Source: Haliclystus octoradiatus (taxonomy: Eukaryota; Cnidaria; Staurozoa; Stauromedusae; Haliclystidae). From it: a DNA stretch of 64,000 bases. The position numbers and the translations under genes were made by a program. A model generated the notes under the pieces. It did not search any database and was not told where the DNA came from. It saw only the letters and a list, made by a program, of their open reading frames with translations. This document shows positions 25,742 to 38,937 of the stretch, one piece after another (within the stretch, counting starts at the first letter, position 1; every line of letters starts with the position of its first letter). The stretch is taken from assembly GCA_916610825.1 (NCBI GenBank), contig OU744452.1:10735268-10799267 (forward strand). Reading direction: 5' to 3'.

Positions 25742-26923
25742 ATGAATTCTCAGAGATCTAACGTCACAGCAACATCATCAATCCCTGAAAATGAAAATCT
25801 TGTTCTACATTCTATAGTAATTGGCAAATTAAGTCCAAAGGGAGATATACAAAGTATTACCTTAGAAACTGCAAATATATCATTATGGAGAGATGAAATT
25901 GTAAGATATTTTGTTGCACAAGACTTCTACTTAGACCAAGTAAAATCAAATAAAATGCCTTCCAAATTGGCGATAAACATCTATACTGATAGCGACCACA
26001 AAAGAAAATATCTAACTTTCACAACTTTTAACAGTGGAAAAATTAATGTCACTAACAAATCTGGTCTTGATAGGTTCAAGTCCAAGCATCTACTTGATTT
26101 ACAAATACAGTTGGGCTGCAGCCACGTGCAGATTTCGAATACCGCCATCTTGGAAAATCTCCCAGCCTCGATTCAAGATTTATCTGACTCAGTTTCATGC
26201 GCATCTATGGCAACGCAATTGAGTGAAGACGGGGACTATGACAACAACCTTAGTAACCAAGCAGTACTGCAGAACCTAGAAGAAATCGAGAAAAAATATA
26301 AACAACAACAACAGCAAATTGATTTGTTGATTAAAAAGGTGACCAACCTGTCAGAGGAAAACAGAGAATTGAAGGAAGAAATCAAAAAAATAAAAACAAT
26401 ACCCCAAACAACAACACAAAAGAAATTCTCGTATTCTGACGCCGTCTCTTCATCCTTGCCAGTTTCAATGTTAGCAAAGCAAATAAAATATGAGCAAAAA
26501 GCTCAGAAAGAAAGAAGCTCAAATATTGTGATCACTGGTTTGGATCTTTATGATGATGAGTCATTTGATAATCCAACAGTGAAGGGGATTGTAGATGATT
26601 TGGGCGTAGACCTAACTGGCGTACATATCTGTGTAGAACGAATTGGTACCCCAAAACCAGGGAAATCACAGCCGCTACGGGTTCGCCTCACCATTGAGAA
26701 AAGAAAAGAAATACTTAACGCAAGCAAACGATTGAGGGATCATCAAAAATATGATGGAATCTTTATTTCTCCAGATTTGACTCCTGCTGAACAAAAAACA
26801 GCATATGACCTCCGCTGCCAGCTTCGCAAGATACGATCTGATTTCCCAAACAAATCTTTCAAAATAAACTTGGGACAAGTAATTGAAATTGAGAATTCTA
26901 ATACTTCAACCAATAATCAATGA
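25742..26923 (+). CDS. LINE B2 ORF1, coiled-coil and RRM-like RNA-binding protein
   Basis: The ATG at 25742 (MNSQRSNVTATSS) is the first in frame. The N-terminal domain (LWRDEIVRYFVAQDFY, INIYTDSDHKRKYLTF) is shared with family A ORF1. A glutamine/lysine-rich coiled coil spans about residues 180-225 (EEIEKKYKQQQQQIDLL). The RRM-like domain follows (SSNIVITGLDLYDD, PLRVRLTIEKRKEIL, IFISPDLTPAEQK). No PHD finger is present, unlike A3. It ends CAA TGA CTT, and the same frame stays open through to ORF2. A role as an RNA chaperone in the retrotransposition particle is inferred from the LINE ORF1 class. Confidence 0.9.
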   Translation: MNSQRSNVTATSSIPENENLVLHSIVIGKLSPKGDIQSITLETANISLWRDEIVRYFVAQDFYLDQVKSNKMPSKLAINIYTDSDHKRKYLTFTTFNSGKINVTNKSGLDRFKSKHLLDLQIQLGCSHVQISNTAILENLPASIQDLSDSVSCASMATQLSEDGDYDNNLSNQAVLQNLEEIEKKYKQQQQQIDLLIKKVTNLSEENRELKEEIKKIKTIPQTTTQKKFSYSDAVSSSLPVSMLAKQIKYEQKAQKERSSNIVITGLDLYDDESFDNPTVKGIVDDLGVDLTGVHICVERIGTPKPGKSQPLRVRLTIEKRKEILNASKRLRDHQKYDGIFISPDLTPAEQKTAYDLRCQLRKIRSDFPNKSFKINLGQVIEIENSNTSTNNQ

Positions 26924-26977
26924 CTTCCTGTTAGCTATAATAATCAACCTACTATTAATACACTGTCTGTCTCAACG
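26921..26977 (+). promoter_or_regulatory. In-frame UGA-C junction joining LINE B2 ORF1 and ORF2
   Basis: The ORF1 stop TGA (26921-26923) is followed by CTT. The 18 codons from there to the ORF2 ATG (26978) are open in the same frame. UGA followed by C, especially UGA CUN, is a leaky stop context in eukaryotes. The geometry suggests readthrough giving an ORF1-ORF2 fusion, although reinitiation at ATG 26978 is also possible. Confidence 0.5.
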
Positions 26978-29737
26978 ATGCTTTGGAATGTTGAAGGACT
27001 TACAAGCCTTCTCAAAATCACACCTGAAAATTTTCCTTTTGAAAAGTACGATATCATTTTTCTAACTGAAACTTACATCTCAAAACTAACCCACATCTTC
27101 CATGGATTTTACCCTTTTATTTCACCAGCTACATTATCCTCTCAATCTACATACCCTAGAGAGGGACTTTTGATACTATGCAAAGGTATCATGGAACCTA
27201 TACTGCTATGTGAAAATAAACAATACCTTAGTATAAAGATTAATCAATGCAACTTTTTCTGTTTCTACTTCAAACCTTCCACACCTGTCTCTGCTATTCT
27301 CTATAATATTATGGAAGCTTTAAATTTTTCTGATACATCATTACCTTCAGTCATCTTAGGCGACTTCAACTGCAGGACAGATGCTGGTGTCCGTGGCAAT
27401 GATCTATGCGATCATCTCAATGATCTTGGATTCTATATGGTCAATGAGCCACAAATAGCAACCTACTTCTGCCCAAACGGAAAAAGTACCATTGATTTAG
27501 TATTTACAAATCTTCCTTCAGAACAAATAACAAATCACAAACTTCAACCCAACTGTAGTAGAAAACATCTTCAAGTTATCACATCATTCTTATTGCCAGG
27601 TTCCAAGCCAGAACATGAAAACAGAGTTAAAAGAAAACGCATTATAGACATAGAAAAACTTTATAAACATCCATCGTTACGCCTAGCAGGTGAAGCATTA
27701 GAGAAAAAAGACCTTAATACATCACTACATCACATTGAAGAAGCCATTCTCTCTAGTGCTCCACTAACAACTCATCAAAAAAGGAGACATAAACCTTGGT
27801 TTGATAAAGATTGTAAGCAGTTGAAGAAAAATGTCTTAAATCTATTCGAAAACGTCATGAAGTATCCAAGAGATCAACAAATGCGAGATAACTATGCCAT
27901 TGAAAGAAAATGCTACTTATCTGTTATCAAGACAAAACGCACACATTACTACGAGAACGAAATTATCAAGACGTTGGACCTAGCGAAACATAAACCATGG
28001 CTACTTTTCCGAAAAAGTTTTCAAAAACAGATATCCCCTATTCCAGCAGAAAAATTAAATGCTCATTTCAAGTCCCTTTTGGATCCTCTCAATTGCCCAC
28101 CTTGTATTCCCTGTTTCAACGATGAAGACTATGATGACACTTGGTTCAACCAGCATTTCTCAGAAGATGAAGTACTAGAGGCAATTCTATCGACATCAAA
28201 GAAAAAAGCACCTGGAATTGACAACTTAACAAATGAACACCTAGTCTTTTCAGTTGAGCAGGTTATCCCATTGTGGACCTCTCTGTTCAATCTATGTTTA
28301 GAGCAAGGACAAATTCCAGAAAAGTGGAAACATAGTATTTTCAAAATTTTATTTAAGGGAAAAGGAGCTACAGATGATCCAGGTAATTATCGTGGTATCG
28401 CTTTGTTATGTTGTCCGTTGAAAGTGTTCACGTCCTTATTAAACAAAAGAATAATTGATAACGTTTCTTACCTCTTGCCTGATTTACAATTTGGCTTCCA
28501 ACGTGGCAAAAATACAACTATTCCTTTAAGTATGCTAATTAATGATATCAGGGAATCATTCGCAGTAAAAAGATGCTATACATACGCCACTTTTATTGAC
28601 TTTAAGAAAGCTTTTGATTCTGTTGGTAGATCAAAGCTTATTTCAAAATTACATGATCAGTTTGGTGTTCGAGGAAAGATTTTAAATATTATCAAAACAT
28701 TGCTGCAATATAATTTTATAAGAATCGATGACGGAGTAAAATATTCTAAAATTATAACTCAACACCATGGTGTTTTACAAGGAGACAGCCTCTCTCCTAC
28801 ACTTTTTATTATGTATATAGCTGACCTAGCCTCAATTCTAACACCTATTGATAATCTCTCTTATCTGTTTTATGCTGACGACCTAGTTATTTATTCTATT
28901 CAACGCTTACCAATTCAACAAGCACTTGATGCAATATCCTTATGGTGCTCCACAAACTGTTTGCAAGTAAACAAAAATAAAACTAAAGTTGTTAAGTTCA
29001 GAAAAGGTGGTCATCTAGCAGCAGCTGACAAGTTTATGTTTGATAATGTTAGTCTGGAGTTTGTAAGGTCCTACGAGTATCTTGGTGTTATCATGCAGCA
29101 ATCCCTTGTATTTACTAATCACATAAAAAAGAAAAAACAGAAAGCAATGCTAGCCATTAGTACAATTCGATATTTAAATCTTATTTCGTTTGACGCAGCT
29201 ATGGTTATCTTCGATATGAAAGTTCTTCCGTCTATTACATACGCACTACAAATAATAGCCCCTTTTCTCAAAGCTTCACATCTACTACAACTTGATACAA
29301 TTTTAGCCAATTTTATAAAGAAGATGCTTCATCTATCAATATCCACTTCAAACTCCCTTGTCTACTTTCTTACTCAAACCAAACCATTATCTCAAAGCTT
29401 AAACACACGATATACTATTTCAATGGATGAACTATCTAAAGCCTCTTGCAGTTGGTCCAGGAAATCTCAGAAACATATTTGCAATGGCTACCTTGAGGCC
29501 CCCATAGCAAATACTTCCTGGTGGCGTCAAAGCGATCAACCAAATAAATCAATATTAGCTAGATGCTCAATGCATGGGTTCCATCACTACATATGTAAAG
29601 ATAAAACTTTTCATTCACCATCTAATGATTGCTGCTGCAAAGAGTGTGGCTCTAATGCCAATACAGTATTTCATATATTGAATTGTCAAGCAATACCATC
29701 TTACATAAATTTTGTCAAGAGGATAGAAGCTTCATAA
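26978..29737 (+). CDS. LINE B2 ORF2: APE endonuclease and reverse transcriptase, intact
   Basis: An intact 919-codon frame. The N-terminal APE-type endonuclease has LWNVEGL, FLTETYI, LGDFNCRTD and STIDLVFTN. The usual SDH motif is replaced by RKH. The polymerase begins at KKKAPGIDNLTNEHL and has NYRGIALLCC, FIDFKKAFDSVG, GVLQGDSLSPTLF and FYADDLVIYS. The C-terminus carries a zinc knuckle (CCCKECG to HILNC) and HGFHHYICK. It would nick the target and prime reverse transcription there. The RT differs clearly from family A in its catalytic block, and I do not assign a named clade. Confidence 0.93.
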   Translation: MLWNVEGLTSLLKITPENFPFEKYDIIFLTETYISKLTHIFHGFYPFISPATLSSQSTYPREGLLILCKGIMEPILLCENKQYLSIKINQCNFFCFYFKPSTPVSAILYNIMEALNFSDTSLPSVILGDFNCRTDAGVRGNDLCDHLNDLGFYMVNEPQIATYFCPNGKSTIDLVFTNLPSEQITNHKLQPNCSRKHLQVITSFLLPGSKPEHENRVKRKRIIDIEKLYKHPSLRLAGEALEKKDLNTSLHHIEEAILSSAPLTTHQKRRHKPWFDKDCKQLKKNVLNLFENVMKYPRDQQMRDNYAIERKCYLSVIKTKRTHYYENEIIKTLDLAKHKPWLLFRKSFQKQISPIPAEKLNAHFKSLLDPLNCPPCIPCFNDEDYDDTWFNQHFSEDEVLEAILSTSKKKAPGIDNLTNEHLVFSVEQVIPLWTSLFNLCLEQGQIPEKWKHSIFKILFKGKGATDDPGNYRGIALLCCPLKVFTSLLNKRIIDNVSYLLPDLQFGFQRGKNTTIPLSMLINDIRESFAVKRCYTYATFIDFKKAFDSVGRSKLISKLHDQFGVRGKILNIIKTLLQYNFIRIDDGVKYSKIITQHHGVLQGDSLSPTLFIMYIADLASILTPIDNLSYLFYADDLVIYSIQRLPIQQALDAISLWCSTNCLQVNKNKTKVVKFRKGGHLAAADKFMFDNVSLEFVRSYEYLGVIMQQSLVFTNHIKKKKQKAMLAISTIRYLNLISFDAAMVIFDMKVLPSITYALQIIAPFLKASHLLQLDTILANFIKKMLHLSISTSNSLVYFLTQTKPLSQSLNTRYTISMDELSKASCSWSRKSQKHICNGYLEAPIANTSWWRQSDQPNKSILARCSMHGFHHYICKDKTFHSPSNDCCCKECGSNANTVFHILNCQAIPSYINFVKRIEAS

Positions 29738-29807
29738 ATATCGTTACATTTATCAATATTAGTTGCATAATTCTTTAGTAATTAGCTATTAGTTAATATT
29801 ATCAGCA

Positions 29808-29862
29808 ATATAATCACCATATAATCATCATATAATCATCATATAATCACCTTATAATCACT
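29808..29862 (+). repeat. 11 bp tandem repeat in LINE B2 3'UTR
   Basis: Five near-identical units of ATATAATCATC or ATATAATCACC in a row. It lies inside the 3'UTR and is absent from the other B copies, so it looks like a private expansion. Confidence 0.8.
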
Positions 29863-30150
29863 TACCGATATTATATATTAAAAGTCTTTTATCCTCAGCT
29901 ATTAGATGACAATTCATTTTTTCAGTTAAATTTTATCAACGTTATAGCACTGTGTATAAGCTACGTTGACAGCATTAGTTAGCCTATATATCACACTAAT
30001 ATTCTTATTAAACTGAATCCAGCTTATCATCTGTAGATCACATCAGCTATAATATGATTAACTGCAAGCTAAAGTTACTCTGATATTATTGGTAAAGTTT
30101 AGATTATACATATATAAAAACAAAATGAATAGCATGTACGAATTGAATCT

Positions 30151-30163
30151 ACCCTGAATGGGT
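30151..30163 (+). other. LINE B2 3'-terminal hairpin
   Basis: ACCC-TGAAT-GGGT forms a stem of four pairs, directly followed by GAAATATATATA and the ATCT tail. It sits in the same position as the B1, B3 and B4 hairpins. Confidence 0.5.
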
Positions 30164-30177
30164 GAAATATATATATT

Positions 30178-31646
<1,469 letters not shown>

Positions 31647-32645
31647 AAGAAGAAGTATCTTTCATTCAAGTTTCGGTCATCTGGTAGAGTAACTGTGTCC
31701 AACATTGTAGGCTTGCAAGACTTTTCTAGCTTACACTTCCCTGCCATTACTGAATGTTTTACAAACCACGAGGAGATGTCAAGAGACGCCATTATGGAAA
31801 CATGTTGCGTCCCAGAAGGAGGCAAGAACTCGAGCACTGCCGATATCGTAGTAGAAGCAGATATTAATGTCAACGATTCAAACGTCCTCGCAAACCAGCA
31901 ATCTACAGAGTTAAGAGATGTTATAAATCTAATTCCAGTTATAACTAATTTACAAGCCGAAATTAAGAACATAAAACAACAACAACTGCTGATATCCCAA
32001 CAAAATGATTGTACTATTAAACAACTTCAAACTGAATTAAAATCGTTAAAAAACGAAATTACGCAATTAAAAGAGAAAAATCAACAGGTGACGACGAAAA
32101 GTTACTCTTCAGCCTTAAAGTCTACTTTAAATGATGCAGCCCAAATAAATACTGCAGTAATACTAAAACAGGTGAACAAAGAACAAGCAATGCAGAAATA
32201 TAAAGAGCATAATATAATAATCACAGGTTTAGAATGCCATACTGACAACAATTTGACTTCAGAAATCGTTGATGAAAAAATAGTGAGAGAAATTGCCGTT
32301 GATCTTGATGTTAATATCACATCTATCAAGTTCAAAACGAAACGTGTGGGTAAGGAAGCAACAACTGCAAATGGAAAAACTCAAAAACTGATAGTTACAT
32401 TAACAACTGAGAAACGTTTAGAGTTACTTAAAAACGCAAGGAAATTGAGAACAAAAGCCCGGTGGTCAAATGTTTACTTGGGACCAGATCTCACTCGTGC
32501 TGAGGAAGAAGCGAACTATCTGCTACGCTGCAATTTACGGGAAAGACGGGAGCAAGAGCCAGAGAAACGGTTTTTAATAAAAAGAGGCGAAATTATAGAG
32601 TTTCATGACAAAGTTTATGATGATGTCCCACAAATCTCCAATTGA
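31647..32645 (+). pseudogene. LINE B4 ORF1, 5'-truncated
   Basis: The open frame starts at the element's truncation point ([13 protein letters not shown]), passes a long coiled coil (about 31935-32085, LQAEIKNIKQQQLLISQQND) and the RRM-like domain (NIIITGLECHTD, TQKLIVTLTTEKRLELL, VYLGPDLTRAEEE). It ends AAT TGA CAA at 32643-32645. No stop precedes the truncation, so loss of the N-terminus is its only visible defect. Confidence 0.85.
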
Positions 32646-35519
32646 CAACCAATAGTAGATCAAAATGAAATTGAATCAATTCAACCATCAATTATTTCTA
32701 CTGCACTATCATCAAGTAAAGTTGAGGTATCGATTTTATTATGGAATGTTGAAGGTCTAAATGGTATTTTGAATACATATCCTCATAATAAAATATTTAA
32801 TCAATCTATCATACTACTTACTGAAACATTTATAACATTATATCCAACAGAATTCCCCGATTACTATCAATTTATATCCCCTGCTAAACTACCTTCTGGA
32901 AATTCTAAGTGTCCCAGAGAAGGATTACTTATTCTCTGTAAAGGCTATCTAAATCCAATCGAAATAGGTTGCGGTCAAAGATGGATTGGTCTGACCACAG
33001 ATTTTTTTAATATATTTTGTTTTTATTTCCCTCCTAAGAGTGACACTTCTTCTATTCTTGAGAAAATTACATCTATTTTATCCTCTATTAAGAACGATTT
33101 ACCAATGGTTATATGTGGAGATTTTAATTGCCGAACAGATTCATCAAGTAGAGGTAGATTTTTAATTGAAGGCTTATTTTTACTTGGTTTCTACATGATA
33201 AATGACCCTTTCAAATCCACTTATATTGGACCTCATGGAAATAGTACAATCGACCTAATTTTTACCAACTTGCCCCCTTTTCATTTACATACCCATTTTA
33301 TTACAACTGAAATTCACAGAAAACATCAACCAGTTCAAACAAATTTTAACTTTTTTTCGGAAAATCCTCCAGCCGAAGAATATTGCAAACCAAATCTAAA
33401 GCGCACTGTCAACGTAGAATTATTAACTGATCATCCGATGCTTAAAAGTGCCACAACTAATCTGCATAATAATAACATTGACGAATCTCTGCTCTGCATT
33501 GAAAAAGCATTAATTGATTGTTGTCCAGTTTATAACTTTAAACCCAATTTTCACAAGCCATGGTTTGATGAAGAATGCAGAGAAATTAAGTCATTTACTA
33601 TGTCGCTACTTAACAATATCAAAGAGCAGCCAACAAATGTAATTATTCGAAAACAGTATATGAATTCTAGAATAAAATACAAGAAATTGATAAAGGAGAA
33701 AAAGCATAATCACACAGAACGATCAATTTGTGACATTTTGGAAAAAGTTAATAAAAAGCCATGGTTACTATTTACTAAACAAACAAATCAATTTTCTGCT
33801 CCAATTCCGATCTCTACCCTTTCAACCCATTTCAAATCTCTGCTTGATCCAAATGACAAGCCTCCAGAGCTCAATTTCGATGATATTGACGTAAATAATT
33901 TGATTTTAGACTCAAACAATTTACCTTGGTACAACCACTTATTTACTGAGGAAGAAGTTTTAGAAACAATTCTCAAAACATCAACGAAGAAATCCCCTGG
34001 CTTAGATAATATTACTAATGAACATTTGTATTATTCCCTGGATATTTTACTTCCTTTCTGGACACAACTGTTTAATCTATGTTTGAAATCTGGCTGTATA
34101 CCTTCTCGATGGAGAGATTGTATATTTAAATTATTATATAAAGGAAATGGTTCTGCGCAAGATCCGAATAACTACCGTGGTATTGCCCTTCTCTGTTGTC
34201 CCTTGAAGGTCCTGACCTCATTGCTAAATTTGCGATTAAAGACAAATATTTTCAATCTCATTCCATCAGGACAATATGGATTTCAAGAGGGTAAAAACAC
34301 TTTGATGCCATTATCTATTTTAATTGAAGATATTTATTCTCAATTCTCTTTCTCATATAAATCAACCTACTGCACTTTCATTGACTTCAAGAAAGCATTT
34401 GACGTCGTCAATCGAGAAATATTATTTGCTAAGTTGAAAGATCAATTTGGTATCGATGGTTTAACTTTAAAATTAATTGGTGGTCTCTTGCAAGGAAACT
34501 TTATTCGTATTCACGATGGTATCAGAATCTTTGATTCTATTCGACAAAACCAGGGTGTTGCACAAGGTGACAGTTTATCTCCAACTTTATTTCTGTTATA
34601 CATCGCCGATCTAGCAAATAATTTAAAAGCAGTGCATAACCTTAAATATTTATTCTTTGCTGATGATCTGGCAATTTATTCGACCGATCGTAATATACTC
34701 CAGCATGGAATCGACTTAGTTTCTACATGGTGCAAGTCCAATGTACTCCAAGTAAATCTAAAGAAAACCAACGTTATGAAATTTCGTAAAGGTGGTCGTT
34801 TGGCTAAAGATGATTATTTTACTTACCGCGGTGAAGCTGTAGCATTTTCGAAATCATATACTTATCTTGGTGTTACACTCCAGACCTCTTTGTCATTTAC
34901 AGAGCATATTTCAAAGAAAAAACAAAAGTTTGCTATAGCTATTGGCTTAATTAAACATTTGAGGCGACTTTCAATCAAATCAGCTATAGAAATATTTGAA
35001 ATGAATTTATCTCCGATAATTACATATGGTTTTGAGGTTATTGGCCCTTATCTCTCGTTATCAAACTTGTTTGAACTCAACAAATTAAAAGCTCAGTACT
35101 TCAAACGTGTTTTAGGTGTGTCTGCCTATTCGTCAAACACATTGGTTTATTTATTTTCAAATGTATCACCATATACTACTGATTTGAATTTACGATATAA
35201 TTTAAACTCCAACCTAATTGAAAACGTATTAAATATTACACAATCTAAGCTAAAATCCAGATTAGAAAGTGATCACCAATATGCTCCAGTCCTAGAGTCA
35301 AATGGATGGATGATGTCAAACAAAGTAAACAGGCATTTTATAACCAGGCTGTCAATGCATGGGTTTCATCATCTAATTTGCCTGACAAATGGATTTCACA
35401 AGCCAACTGAGGAATGCATATGTAAAAAATGTGGCTCATCTGCATCATATCTATACCATATCGTAAATTGTGAAGCTATTAAATCTTACGTTCAATTTGT
35501 AAGCAATATAGAGAGTTAA
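32646..35519 (+). CDS. LINE B4 ORF2: APE endonuclease and reverse transcriptase, no early AUG
   Basis: The frame is the same as ORF1 and is open from the codon after its UGA. LLWNVEGL, LLTETFI, CGDFNCRTD and STIDLIFTN are the endonuclease motifs. KKSPGLDNITNEHL, FIDFKKAFDVVN, GVAQGDSLSPTLF and FFADDLAIYS are the polymerase motifs, and CICKKCG to HIVNC the zinc knuckle. There is no in-frame ATG before the methionine next to CGDFN, so the endonuclease could only be made by reading through the ORF1 UGA or from a non-AUG start. Confidence 0.9.
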   Translation, partial: QPIVDQNEIESIQPSIISTALSSSKVEVSILLWNVEGLNGILNTYPHNKIFNQSIILLTETFITLYPTEFPDYYQFISPAKLPSGNSKCPREGLLILCKGYLNPIEIGCGQRWIGLTTDFFNIFCFYFPPKSDTSSILEKITSILSSIKNDLPMVICGDFNCRTDSSSRGRFLIEGLFLLGFYMINDPFKSTYIGPHGNSTIDLIFTNLPPFHLHTHFITTEIHRKHQPVQTNFNFFSENPPAEEYCKPNLKRTVNVELLTDHPMLKSATTNLHNNNIDESLLCIEKALIDCCPVYNFKPNFHKPWFDEECREIKSFTMSLLNNIKEQPTNVIIRKQYMNSRIKYKKLIKEKKHNHTERSICDILEKVNKKPWLLFTKQTNQFSAPIPISTLSTHFKSLLDPNDKPPELNFDDIDVNNLILDSNNLPWYNHLFTEEEVLETILKTSTKKSPGLDNITNEHLYYSLDILLPFWTQLFNLCLKSGCIPSRWRDCIFKLLYKGNGSAQDPNNYRGIALLCCPLKVLTSLLNLRLKTNIFNLIPSGQYGFQEGKNTLMPLSILIEDIYSQFSFSYKSTYCTFIDFKKAFDVVNREILFAKLKDQFGIDGLTLKLIGGLLQGNFIRIHDGIRIFDSIRQNQGVAQGDSLSPTLFLLYIADLANNLKAVHNLKYLFFADDLAIYSTDRNILQHGIDLVSTWCKSNVLQVNLKKTNVMKFRKGGRLAKDDYFTYRGEAVAFSKSYTYLGVTLQTSLSFTEHISKKKQKFAIAIGLIKHLRRLSIKSAIEIFEMNLSPIITYGFEVIGPYLSLSNLFELNKLKAQYFKRVLGVSAYSSNTLVYLFSNVSPYTTDLNLRYNLNSNLIENVLNITQSKLKSRLESDHQYAPVLESNGWMMSNKVNRHFITRLSMHGFHHLICLTNGFHKPTEECICKKCGSSASYLYHIVNCEAIKSYVQFVSNIES

Positions 35520-35682
35520 AAATAATTTATAATAGTTAAAAAGTTAAATAAGATAAATAAATAAATATTACATACATATTCTTCCTTTAAATAACAAACT
35601 GCTGGCAACTTACTCATATCAAATTATTAATTGGAAACAGCAAAAAAAAAAAATGCACAATGTACATAACACTAACAAATTT

Positions 35683-35697
35683 GCTCAGAATAAGAGC
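35683..35697 (+). other. LINE B4 3'-terminal hairpin
   Basis: GCTC-AGAATAA-GAGC forms four pairs, followed by GTAAATATATATC and the ATCT tail. The sequence differs from the B1-B3 stems but the placement and pairing are the same. Confidence 0.55.
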
Positions 35698-35708
35698 GTA
35701 AATATATA

Positions 35709-36901
<1,193 letters not shown>

Positions 36902-36967
36902 AGATGCATATAATTTGACATTTATAGGTATAGATTATATTTCACTATATTTGTTTATGATTCATAG

Positions 36968-37129
36968 GGTGGCGAGGTGTTAATGCTAATTCCGAAGAAG
37001 GTGAACCAATTTGCATTATATCAGTTGAGTCGGGATGAAGTACATGGCGATATCACCTTTAGCACCGTCATAAGGCACTTCACGCAACTGCATTCCCTTC
37101 ACATTACGACGGACCCCAACCCCAACAGA
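36968..37129 (+). CDS. Candidate host exon, unrecognised protein
   Basis: A 54-codon open stretch lies between an acceptor (GATTCATAG, ending 36967) and a strong donor, GTAAGT at 37130. It starts GGEVLMLIPKKVNQFALYQL and ends HITTDPNPNR, phase 0 at both ends. I do not recognise the protein. Splice sites plus codon-like composition are the evidence. Upstream exons would have to lie beyond the LINE array. Confidence 0.35.
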
Positions 37130-37430
37130 GTAAGTTATGCTTCAATGTTGTTTAACATCCAAAGTGGAGTTGACACTAAAGCAATAGTGCACTCATCAAG
37201 ACATCATATTAACTTGTACTTCCATTCATGTCATATTGTCTTGTAACATTGCATCTATAATTTTCTTATTGTACATATAGTGCTCTATCTTTTGGCTGAA
37301 TCAGTCTGATTGGTTTTGAAGAGGATAAGCCACACACTATTGTTCTCAAATCAAAAAACCTTTTTTCCATTTAAAGAATGACGGACAAGATTTCGAAATG
37401 TAATACATATTCTCTCAATTTTTGTTTCAG

Positions 37431-37658
37431 ACAAATCCTTTACTATATGCCACGCAAGAACTAGCCGCTGTACAAAAAAATGTTTAAAGTCCTGAAAGAC
37501 ATTGTGTTGAATTTTGTGTCCACGTCCTTAATGACAGATTTGAAACAAAAGCCTGCTTGCCCTTTCAGACCTTTGGCAAGGTGTTGCGTATCATGGGTTG
37601 GGTGCTCCATTACGACCAGGCAGTCTGGATTAAGGCTGTCAGTCAGGTTGAAAGATAG
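37431..37658 (+). pseudogene. Candidate second exon of the same unknown gene, with an internal TAA
   Basis: After a good acceptor (TTTTTGTTTCAG, ending 37430) the phase-0 frame reads TNPLLYATQELAAVQKNV and stops at TAA 37485-37487. The same frame then stays open for 57 codons (including LPFQTFGKVLRIMGWVLHYD) to TAG at 37656-37658. It is either a true terminal exon ending at 37487 or a longer exon with a premature stop. The product is not recognised. Confidence 0.3.
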
Positions 37659-38796
37659 CTACCATGAGCGTTGAATAATTCATCGCCACGTCAGTATGCT
37701 ATTTGCCATCCTACCGCTGCCAGTCAATCGAATTGATCAAGGATACCAGGTAATTTCCATCAAACCACTGGTTTATTGAGTAACCTTGCAGCCACCCATA
37801 CACAGGGTACTGACTCTTATAACTTCTGTAAACCTAGGTTTCGAGAACAGAATTTCTTCATGGTGTCCGTGCACATCCCAAGCTTGCAAGTTGCTCTAAC
37901 CTTTTGGATTATGTTAAAATCACTGGCTTACTGTTGGTGCAGCTCTGCTTTCTGTGTTGTGATATTCAATGATGCATGATGTACAAACAACAACAACGAA
38001 AATTTTCATGCAATACTTGCCAAAAATAATTGCTATCGAAGACAATGTATTTGGACATTCTACCGTAAGATTAATTCGAAAAAGGTTGCTAGATTGGAGA
38101 TTCAACTTCCTTTTCATTACTGATTTTGTGGATGTTATGTGATTGCTTTTGCCTTTATATAGAGCGTCTTGTTGCCTTGAATCAGACAATGGTGAGAGAA
38201 GAGACGGCCGATCCACAGTGTAATTTAAAGTGTGCTCAATTAAGGTAGGAAAGACATTATTCATACTATACATTGTGAATCTATAATTAGTGTACATGTC
38301 TGCATTTCTGATATTATTACGAGCGAGAGAGAACAAGTTGTTGCACATTACATACAAATATACCAGTATAGTAAATTCAGACTAATCCATCTAATCTAGT
38401 TCGACGAGTGCCGAGGAAAGAAAACCTTGAGTAAGACAATATACTTCTCAAAGTTAACGGCTGAGTTGTGCACATTAACTGCTCCAGACAATTCACTGGC
38501 AAATGTGACTTGTGCACTGTGAGCACAATACACATCTAAGACTTATGTGCAGGCCGCCCTTTATGATATTTTCAATTCATACTTACAGAGCAGCACAAGC
38601 AGCAGTACCACAAAAACCCGCACCAGCACCAGAATTAAAGCATGACTATGCTAGGTACCTGCCTTGATGCTATGAATCATCTCTACCATGGACAGATAGA
38701 CGTATACATAACTGCATAATCAAACCTCTTGTTTATCCATTAACAATTCATTAAAATTTACCCATTAAAATTGATGTGCTTACTTTATCCTTGCAG
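37659..38796 (+). other. Intergenic or intronic spacer
   Basis: No convincing coding or mobile sequence. Short frames on both strands (for example 37920-38357 minus) show no domain. If the flanking exon-like stretches are real this is an intron. Confidence 0.5.
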
Positions 38797-38937
38797 ACTG
38801 CTCCAATGAACAACAAATATGCTGCCATTGATATGAAGGAAGAAGAATATGAAGTCTACATTGCAAATGTGACACATATTTTATCAGTTATATTATTCTT
38901 CACATTAGCCCTAATGCAAACTCGTAATGCGTTTTAG
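38797..38937 (+). CDS. Candidate alternative terminal exon, unrecognised
   Basis: A phase-0 frame follows the acceptor TTATCCTTGCAG. It reads TAPMNNKYAAIDMKEEEYEV, then a hydrophobic segment (HILSVILFFTLALM) and ends TRNAF at TAG 38935-38937. It could replace the exon at 37431 as the terminus of the unknown gene and would add a membrane anchor. The evidence is only the splice site and open frame. Confidence 0.25.
   Translation, partial: TAPMNNKYAAIDMKEEEYEVYIANVTHILSVILFFTLALMQTRNAF

Larger units (their letters stand above)
25532..30177 (+). mobile_element. LINE B2, apparently full-length
   Basis: The most complete element of the array: 5'UTR (25532-25741), ORF1, a UGA junction, ORF2, about 430 bp of 3'UTR with an 11 bp tandem repeat, and the terminal hairpin. 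Both frames are intact over 3.9 kb, so this copy may be recently active. It is bounded by (TATC)n on both sides, so no separate target duplication can be read. Confidence 0.93.
31647..35708 (+). mobile_element. LINE B4, nearly complete, 5'-truncated in ORF1
   Basis: It starts within ORF1 at codons KKKYLSF, equivalent to HKRKYLTF of B2, so about 90 N-terminal residues are missing. ORF2 is intact. The 3'UTR ends with the hairpin at 35683-35697 and GTAAATATATATC before the longest microsatellite. Confidence 0.92.

Noticed and set aside
37920..38357. Minus-strand 145-codon frame
   Set aside because: Composition is not coding-like and no motif was recognised.
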